The position numbers were made by a program, and so were the translations under genes. This document shows positions 58,745 through 64,000 of a DNA stretch of 64,000 nucleotides, in pieces; the stretch's first letter is position 1; each line of letters begins with the position of its first letter. Under the pieces are notes generated by a model. It made no database searches, had not been told where the DNA came from, and saw only the letters and a program-made list of their open reading frames with translations. This DNA comes from an uncultured Oscillospiraceae bacterium. Lineage in GTDB: Bacteria; Bacillota_A; Clostridia; Oscillospirales; Acutalibacteraceae. The stretch is from assembly GCA_910589395.1 (NCBI GenBank), contig CAJUTL010000001.1:1-64000 (forward strand). Direction: 5' to 3'.

Positions 58745-59572
58745 TTAGTATTCCAGCTTCCCCGTAAGCCGCCGGAAACACTCCTTGTAAAGCTCTTCCG
58801 TTGCCAAAACGACTTCTTCCGGCAGCTCCGGCCCGGGTTCTGCGCCATCCAGCCCATGGTCTATAAGCCAGTCACGCACAAACTGTTTATCGAAGCACTT
58901 CGGCGAAACACCGGTTCGATACTCCTCCACTGCCCAAAACCGGCTGGAGTCCGGGGTAAAGATTTCATCTGCCAAGGTGAGCGTACCGTTACTGTCATAC
59001 CCAAATTCAAACTTCGTATCCGCAAGGAGAATTCCCTTTTGTAAAGCGTGCGCCGCACAGGTTTTGTAGAGCATCATACAGATGTTACGGATCTTTTCCG
59101 CCTCCTCCAACCCTAGCTCCTGCCGCAGTCTTTCCATGGATATGTTTTCATCGTGCCCCGCGCCGTTCTTTGCTTGGGGAGTCAAGACAGGCTCCGTCAG
59201 CTTTTCCGCCAGCTGATACTTCTTTCCGTGATAATTGCCAAACATCTGGTGCTCTTTCCACAAGCTGCCAAACATATACCCCCGTACGATGAATTCGTAA
59301 GGAATCATATTGAGCTTTTTGACCAGAATTGTGCGCTTCTCATAGGCTGCGGGCACATTGGGCTGGCTTGCTGAGAGAATGTGGTTCGGCACGATATGGC
59401 GGGTAAAGTCGAACCAGAAATTGGATATCTGCGTAAGCGCGATTCCTTTATCCTTGATGACGGACCCCAAAATAACGTCAAAAGCGGAAATCCTATCAGT
59501 CGCTACGATAGCCAGCCGGCCTTCTCCTACTTCGTAGACTTCTCTTACCTTGCCGGAAATGATTTTTTTCAT
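58745..59572 (-). CDS. purC: Phosphoribosylaminoimidazole-succinocarboxamide synthase
   Basis: 275 residues, SAICAR synthase, which joins aspartate to CAIR in purine synthesis. GKVREVYEVGEGRLAIVATD at the start, then SAFDVILGSVIKDKGIALTQ, FIVRGYMFGSLWKEH and LADTKFEFGYDSNGTLTLAD, EIFTPDSSRFW are all family landmarks for ATP and substrate binding. AAAAGGAGTAGCAT precedes ATG. It starts 19 bp after the XRE-methyltransferase gene, so the two are probably co-transcribed; no other pur gene is near. Confidence 0.95.
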   Translation of the reverse strand: MKKIISGKVREVYEVGEGRLAIVATDRISAFDVILGSVIKDKGIALTQISNFWFDFTRHIVPNHILSASQPNVPAAYEKRTILVKKLNMIPYEFIVRGYMFGSLWKEHQMFGNYHGKKYQLAEKLTEPVLTPQAKNGAGHDENISMERLRQELGLEEAEKIRNICMMLYKTCAAHALQKGILLADTKFEFGYDSNGTLTLADEIFTPDSSRFWAVEEYRTGVSPKCFDKQFVRDWLIDHGLDGAEPGPELPEEVVLATEELYKECFRRLTGKLEY

Positions 59573-59591
59573 ATGCTACTCCTTTTGTCAT

Positions 59592-60422
59592 TCAAATCAC
59601 GTCAGTCTGCTTGACGGCGTACAGGGTGTCCATACAGTGCCTGTGGGGAGAACCGCCGCTCATGCAGTCGAAAATTTTCTCCTCGCAGTGAGAAATGAGC
59701 CAGTCGGCATAATAAGAGAAAAGCTCCCCGGATACCCACTTATAGCGGCCCTCCCGCCGGTCGGATCCTGTGACGAGAAAAGGCTTGCGAACAAAGACAT
59801 TCAGCGCGTGGAGCCCAGACTCGGCTGTATGGCCTTGGTAATTCTCCAGAATATCCCGCCGCAGCTCTTGGGGGATATAATGGAGGGAGCCGGAGCAAAA
59901 CACGATGTCAAACTCGCTGTCCAAACGGAAATCGCGCATATCGGCCTGAAAGAAGTTGATTTCCACACGAGCCTTCTCCGCCAGACGCTCCGCCTTGTCC
60001 AGCCCCAGCCGCGCCGCGTCGAAAGCCGTGACACTGTAGCCGCTACGGGCGAAAAACACCGCGTTTTTCCCTTCCCCGCAGGCTACGTCCAGCAGGCGCA
60101 GGGGCCTCACCGGCGGCCGCAGCTTCATCACTTCATAGCACATCTGTGAGGGCTGCACACCCCAGTAATACCCGTCTGCCTTATAGCGGTCTTCATAATC
60201 CGTAATGCGTTTCTGCTCCGCCGCGTAGCCCATCAGCCGGTCGATACTGCAGTGCAGCACATTGGCCAGCAGCGGCAAAGTGGAAACATCCGGAAGCGAG
60301 TTCCCATTCTCCCATTTCGACACAGCCTGGAAGGTCACCTTCACCAGGTCTGCCAGTTCTTCTTGGGTCAGTCCTTGCTGCTTGCGTAAGAAATGTATAT
60401 TTTTGCCAATCTGGTTCCCCAT
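59592..60422 (-). CDS. XRE-type HTH fused to a class I SAM methyltransferase
   Basis: 276 residues from ATG 60422 (GGGGCGGTCAAC). Residues 1-65 are an HTH_3 domain (GKNIHFLRKQQGLTQEELAD, TFQAVSKWENGNSLPD); from about 85 a methyltransferase of the TehB/class I type: motif I LRLLDVACGEGKNAVFFARS, motif II VTAFDAA, motif IV-like FDIVFCSGSLHYIP. Such fusions occur in Firmicutes and have been annotated as transcriptional regulators or tellurite-resistance-like enzymes; the target of methylation is unknown. It may sense a small metabolite or SAM state and regulate itself and purC. Confidence 0.87.
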   Translation of the reverse strand: MGNQIGKNIHFLRKQQGLTQEELADLVKVTFQAVSKWENGNSLPDVSTLPLLANVLHCSIDRLMGYAAEQKRITDYEDRYKADGYYWGVQPSQMCYEVMKLRPPVRPLRLLDVACGEGKNAVFFARSGYSVTAFDAARLGLDKAERLAEKARVEINFFQADMRDFRLDSEFDIVFCSGSLHYIPQELRRDILENYQGHTAESGLHALNVFVRKPFLVTGSDRREGRYKWVSGELFSYYADWLISHCEEKIFDCMSGGSPHRHCMDTLYAVKQTDVI

Positions 60423-61031
60423 GTTGACCGCCCCTTTCAAAATCAGTATAGCACAAATGGAACGGCAGGGTATAACTTCGTCGGCGAATTCGAGGAAAGG
60501 TTCAACTGTTGGTAGAATTAGGAAGTGTGAGGGCTAATGAAGAAAGGATTATGCAACTCACCCGCATCATCATATCAATATCGGCGGCTTTCAGAGCTTC
60601 CGTCAAGCTCTGCCGCTTCGCCGTCTGCAATGTGCGAATTGAAAATGCGTGCCCCTGCCGATTGCTTGTTTTAAGTAAATCCGTTATGAACACTCTTACC
60701 AAAAATCGACGTGCTTCGACAGAAGTACTTCGATTTTTATTTCTTCACGTTCAATTTTCCTTCTTCACTATTTCCAGGGTCGATTTTTGGAGGTAAGAAG
60801 TAATAGTGAAAGGTGAAGAGGTATCGCATCCTTTCGGGAAGATTGAAATTGCCGCCCACAGACGGGGCGAGAGTTACCCTGAGCCGGCCATCTATACAGT
60901 GCTCCTTAAACACAAAACCGGAAAGTCTCAAAAGAGGCTTGCCGGTTTTTACTTCTTCACTCTTCATTTCTCACGAAAAGGCAGGATTGATTTTCGAAAG
61001 ATCAGAAGTTAGAGGAGATAGTGAAAAAGCC
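60423..61031. other. Intergenic stretch with degraded remains
   Basis: No gene with good support. A minus-strand frame 60502-60702 (GHAFSIRTLQTAKRQSLTEA) looks protein-like in part and may be a fossil of a mobile-element gene. GTCGATTTTTGG/CCAAAAATCGAC-type short inverted pieces occur near 60709 and 60780. A terminator-like hairpin AAAACCGG... / ...CCGGTTTT with T-run lies at 60918-60953. CTTCTTCAC motifs recur at 60742, 60762 and 60951. Confidence 0.4.
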
Positions 61032-61034
61032 TTA

Positions 61035-61194
61035 GAGCCTATCCCGAAATAAGACGTGCGCAGACTGCACCGTCAGATTTTCAGCCAGACAAGGCGGTTT
61101 TTCGCAGGCGGGCTGTCGCCCGGCAAGGAAAACCAACGATGTACGGTTGAAAATATGCGAGCAAGATGTGTGCAGATTATTTTGGGACAGGCTC
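61035..61194. mobile_element. 160-bp MITE with TTA target duplication
   Basis: Terminal inverted repeats GAGCCTATCCCGAAATAA (61035-61052) and TTATTTTGGGACAGGCTC (61177-61194), two mismatches in 18; the element is flanked by direct repeats TTA (61032-61034 and 61195-61197). No coding capacity. Ends of type GAGCCTGTCCC with a 3-bp target duplication are typical of some IS5-group elements, so it was probably moved by a transposase encoded elsewhere. Confidence 0.85.
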
Positions 61195-61210
61195 TTAATA
61201 TAAGGACTTT

Positions 61211-62818
61211 TTACCCCTCCGCCATTCTTTTTCCCAGGTATTCCGCAACGGCGCGAAATACTCTGGCAGTGACTCCCAGATCGTCCACAGCGGATTCCCG
61301 CAGCACGGTAACGCAGTAGCGGGGGCCGGTTTCATCGCAGACATAGCCGCAGTACCAGAAATGGAGCAGCTCTTCCTTTCCCTGGTACACGCCCGTTTGG
61401 GCAGTGCCTGTTTTGATCCCCGCCGTGCAGTTTTTGGGAGCGCCAGGCTTGGCGGTGCCCTCCTTTACCGCCCCCTCCATACTGTTCCTTATGGTCTCCG
61501 CCGTGGAAACAGACATCACCCGCAGGGTCTTATCCGCAATAGATTGTGTTTCCGTCATCCTCAGCTCGCTGTTTACCGTTCCCGCAATGAGCTTTGGAGA
61601 ACGGTAAGTGCCGCCGGAAGCGATGGCGTTTACCACACCGCACATCTGCACCGGGGTAACGGTCAGTTCCCCTTGCCCAAAGGAAAAATTTGCCAGGGCC
61701 CTGGCGTTTTCCAGAGAAGCCGCCTCCGGCAGCCGTCCAGCCTCGGAAAACAGGCCGCGCCCAAACTCCTGTTCCGCCCCCAGCCCCAGATTATAGGCCA
61801 TATTCAGAATATTTTGTCCACCCAAACTTCTGCCGCTGTTGATAAAATAACAGTTACAGGACTGCTCCAAAGCGCCTTTCAGATCCACCTTACCGTGAGC
61901 CATACCATCGAAGCAATGAAACAGCATGCCTCCGGCATTTACCACACCGGTGCATTCAAAGCTTTCTTTGGCGCTCCCACCATTTTCCAGCTTTGCGGCC
62001 GCCCCCACAAGCTTAAAGACAGAGCCGGGTGCATAGGCGCAAAAGGCCCTGTTCACCAGCGGCCCGTCCGGGTCTTCCGCGGCGGCTCCCAAATCGGTGG
62101 GTGAATAGCTTGGCAGGCTCACAAGCGCGCGAATTTCACAATTCGGCACCTCTGTTATCACTACCGCGCCCTTTTTTAAGGGCTCGGAGGCCTTCTGTAC
62201 TTCTCTTTGCAGGTCGCTGTCCAGGGTCAGAGCAATACCGCCCCGGGATTCCCGCAGGGAATCCGCCACCTGCCGGTCTCCCCCGGCTACCACCCGGCCC
62301 AGTGCGTCTACCTGATAATAGACAGTGGCCTTTCCCGCATGGCTTTCCAACACATCGTTCATGGCAAGCTCTATGCCGCTTACCCCGCTTCCCATGCTGT
62401 CCAAATAACCGATCACATGGGGGGCCAGCTGATCCTCCTGATACCGTTGCGGCACATTGAACAGATCGATACAGGGATTTTCCAGGCTGCGCTCCAGCTC
62501 CATCAGAATGGGCTTACCGTCCTTCAGGGCCAGGGCCAGCCGCTGCCGGTATTCGCCGCCGGTGGCCTTTTCCAGCGCGCCGATGGCCTCTATGGTCGGT
62601 GCTATTGCCGCTATCCACTTTCTCTTTTCCCCCACCAACGGACGAAGCTGGCAATCGTAAATAGCTCCTCTTGTTTGGGCCACGTCCAGTTGATAAACGC
62701 TTTGCCCTTCCGCTGCCGCTACATATTCCGCGCTGCCGGAAATGCTCACAATGGAAAAGCAGGCGGCTCCAAATAAGAGCAGAAGCAAAAAAAATACGGC
62801 ATATGCCTTTCTTTTCAT
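61211..62818 (-). CDS. Class B penicillin-binding protein (transpeptidase)
   Basis: 535 residues. One N-terminal membrane span (about 8-26), a short dimerization-like region (about 45-190) and a transpeptidase domain with the three motifs Ser267-x2-Lys270 (PGSVFK), Ser321-Cys-Asn323 (QSCNCYF) and Lys470-Thr-Gly (GIKTGTAQ), numbered from the first of two adjacent ATGs. The N-terminal TRGAIYDCQLRPLV is the R-G-x-I-x-D motif of class B PBPs. It cross-links peptidoglycan. Size is somewhat small for PBP2/SpoVD; a spore or elongation role is possible. GAGGTG lies five bases before ATG 62818. The MITE begins 16 bp past its stop. Confidence 0.92.
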   Translation of the reverse strand: MKRKAYAVFFLLLLLFGAACFSIVSISGSAEYVAAAEGQSVYQLDVAQTRGAIYDCQLRPLVGEKRKWIAAIAPTIEAIGALEKATGGEYRQRLALALKDGKPILMELERSLENPCIDLFNVPQRYQEDQLAPHVIGYLDSMGSGVSGIELAMNDVLESHAGKATVYYQVDALGRVVAGGDRQVADSLRESRGGIALTLDSDLQREVQKASEPLKKGAVVITEVPNCEIRALVSLPSYSPTDLGAAAEDPDGPLVNRAFCAYAPGSVFKLVGAAAKLENGGSAKESFECTGVVNAGGMLFHCFDGMAHGKVDLKGALEQSCNCYFINSGRSLGGQNILNMAYNLGLGAEQEFGRGLFSEAGRLPEAASLENARALANFSFGQGELTVTPVQMCGVVNAIASGGTYRSPKLIAGTVNSELRMTETQSIADKTLRVMSVSTAETIRNSMEGAVKEGTAKPGAPKNCTAGIKTGTAQTGVYQGKEELLHFWYCGYVCDETGPRYCVTVLRESAVDDLGVTARVFRAVAEYLGKRMAEG

Positions 62819-62855
62819 CATTTCACCTCGATATTAGGAGTTGTTTCAGATAGAA

Positions 62856-62896
62856 AAAATGCCAGCGGGCAGCCTATCGCCGCCCGCTGGCATTTT
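62856..62896 (-). terminator. Terminator of the DUF378 gene
   Basis: AAAATGCCAGCGGGC (62856-62870) pairs with GCCCGCTGGCATTTT (62882-62896); TTTTTTC follows on the minus strand. Confidence 0.9.
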
Positions 62897-62904
62897 ACAA
62901 ATGG

Positions 62905-63111
62905 CTATGCTCTTTCTCTGTCGTCACGGAACAACAGGGCAATGCACCACAGGGCGGCGATGGCTATGATCACGTAAATGATCCGGGCGATCACAGAGCC
63001 CTGTCCGCCGCAAATCCAGGCCACCAGGTCAAACTGAAAAATGCCCACCAGGCCCCAGTTGATTCCGCCGATGATAGCAAGAGCTAAAGCGATACGATCC
63101 AATACCGTCAT
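62905..63111 (-). CDS. DUF378 family small membrane protein
   Basis: 68 residues with two membrane spans (about 5-27 and 40-62). IALALAIIGGINWGLVGIFQ, FDLVAWICGG is the DUF378 signature (GxNWGLVG). Function unknown; widespread in bacteria. AAGAGGTAGAACAGT precedes ATG. It has its own terminator. Confidence 0.92.
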   Translation of the reverse strand: MTVLDRIALALAIIGGINWGLVGIFQFDLVAWICGGQGSVIARIIYVIIAIAALWCIALLFRDDRERA

Positions 63112-63266
63112 ACTGTTCTACCTCTTTACTTGAGGAAACCTCTAAAAAACCTGCCTGGAAACGGCAAAACTCTCCGCTTCCGCAAAATTAGAGATCCCCT
63201 TGAAATTTTCAGGTCGTCCTTATTGTAACCCTGCGGCGGAAATTTATGCGCACCGCTTTTCTGTGA

Positions 63267-63295
63267 TTGAAAAACCGGTCGATTTGTGCTAAAAT
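63267..63295 (+). promoter_or_regulatory. Promoter of the MATE transporter gene
   Basis: TTGAAA (63267-63272), 17-bp spacer, TAAAAT (63290-63295), with a leader of about 130 bp to ATG 63433. The remainder of 63112-63432 shows no gene. Confidence 0.65.
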
Positions 63296-63432
63296 GATTC
63301 GGTATGATCATTTCAGCCGGCGTGTTCCGCGCTTACAAAAAAACAGTTTTGTTTGAAATTTTCAAAAGATTTCTCTGCGCCGCAAAGCCTTTTTCGGGAC
63401 GATGGCGGCACACACTTAGAAAGGATGATTTT

Positions 63433-64000
63433 ATGAGCAATACAGCACAGGCCCAAAACAAAATGGGCACAGCCCCCATGCTGCCCCTGATCCTCTCCAT
63501 GGCACTGCCCGCCATGTTTTCCATGCTGGTGCAGGCCCTTTACAACATTGTAGACAGCTACTTTGTTTCCCAGCTGAGCCAAAAGGCCCTTTCCGCCGTT
63601 TCCCTGGCTTTTCCCATTCAAAATCTGCAGATCGCCTTTGCGGTAGGCACAGCGGTGGGCGTTACTTCCCTGATCTCCCGGCGGCTGGGACAGGGGCGCA
63701 AAGAAGAAGCCGGCTCGGCGGCGGCCCACGGCCTGCTGCTGGGCATTGCCACTTCCTTGCTATTCGCCGTATACGGCGCTTTTTTCACCACCCCCTTCTT
63801 TCAGATGTTTGAGTCTGATCAGGAGATCGTGGCTATGGGCGACCAATACATTTCCATCTGCTGCATTTTCTCCTTCGGCTGCTTTATTTCCGTGATGCTG
63901 GAAAAAACCTTGCAGGCCACGGGCAATATGATCTGGCCCATGGTGTTCCAGCTGGTGGGCGCCATTACCAATATCGCCCTGGATCCTATTTTTATCTTCG
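63433..64000 (+). CDS. MATE family efflux transporter, N-terminal part (runs off window)
   Basis: 189 codons are visible up to the right edge with no stop. ATG 63433 follows AGAAAGGATGATTTT. The sequence GTAPMLPLILSMALPAMFSM, LVQALYNIVDSYFVSQLSQK, ALSAVSLAFPIQNLQIAFAV is a standard MATE start, with the first five or six spans present. MATE proteins expel drugs or cations using sodium or proton gradients. Full length should be about 450 residues. Confidence 0.92.
   Translation, partial: MSNTAQAQNKMGTAPMLPLILSMALPAMFSMLVQALYNIVDSYFVSQLSQKALSAVSLAFPIQNLQIAFAVGTAVGVTSLISRRLGQGRKEEAGSAAAHGLLLGIATSLLFAVYGAFFTTPFFQMFESDQEIVAMGDQYISICCIFSFGCFISVMLEKTLQATGNMIWPMVFQLVGAITNIALDPIFIF

Overview
The window looks like a piece of chromosome from a spore-forming, gut-type Clostridia, probably Oscillospiraceae/Ruminococcaceae-like. 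The reasons are a moderately GC-rich, low-GC-Gram-positive gene set, AGGAGG-type ribosome binding sites, TTGACA/TATAAT promoters, sporulation and germination genes (SpoIIR, YpeB, a SpoVB-type flippase), a CarD regulator, an ECF transporter and YesN/LplB-type sugar uptake genes. This placement is inference from gene content; no 16S rRNA is present.

Layout. (1) 1-5.6 kb is the end of an integrative/mobilizable element with lower GC: the start of a large serine recombinase running off the left edge, a TnpW-like protein, a frameshifted mobC without its relaxase, a PadR/HAAS/lipoprotein operon, a KTR zinc-ribbon protein, Tn916-type sigma and HTH proteins, and an AT-rich cargo gene with a C-terminal PD-(D/E)XK nuclease motif. 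(2) 5.7-19.8 kb is a housekeeping block, all on the minus strand: ruvC-ruvA-(unknown)-ruvB, glmM, a SAM methyltransferase, a fused ecfA, ecfT, truA, a DUF5711 protein, cvpA, pgsA and a ClpE-type unfoldase. (3) 20-24.5 kb (plus): ypeB, then an oxidoreductase/isomerase/oxidoreductase sugar cassette. (4) 24.7-31.1 kb (minus): a DUF4038-type glycoside hydrolase, a DUF362 protein, and a four-gene operon of a DUF2089 regulator, a small basic protein and two SHOCT-like/DUF4097 proteins behind a consensus promoter. (5) 31.3-42.1 kb (plus): three uroporphyrinogen-decarboxylase-like (MtaA/CmuA-type) proteins around an LplB/YtcP/solute-binding-protein importer, a DUF1861 protein and a membrane-bound AraC regulator. 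(6) 42.6-47.5 kb (minus): CarD, SpoVB-like flippase, an open frame without a start codon, mutY, spoIIR. (7) 47.6-53.8 kb (plus): a transporter, a two-component pair, and a deletion-like junction where a metallo-beta-lactamase gene runs into the tail of a YesM-type histidine kinase, followed by its YesN-type regulator. (8) 53.8-56.6 kb (minus): DeoR regulator, phosphodiesterase, MFS permease. (9) 56.8-64 kb: tRNA-Leu(CAG) followed by an AT-rich island with an unknown small gene, a structured repeat element, purC with an XRE-methyltransferase, a 160-bp MITE, a class B PBP, a DUF378 protein and the start of a MATE transporter.

Long intergenic gaps are filled by mosaics of a few interspersed repeat families (a roughly 80-110 bp imperfect inverted repeat, CCCCTCAG-type hairpins, TTAGTTG microrepeats). 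The strongest candidates for something undescribed are the PD-(D/E)XK cargo gene at 4.0-5.5 kb, the small AT-rich gene next to tRNA-Leu, and the 375-bp element at 57.9-58.3 kb whose hairpin shows compensatory base changes between copies.
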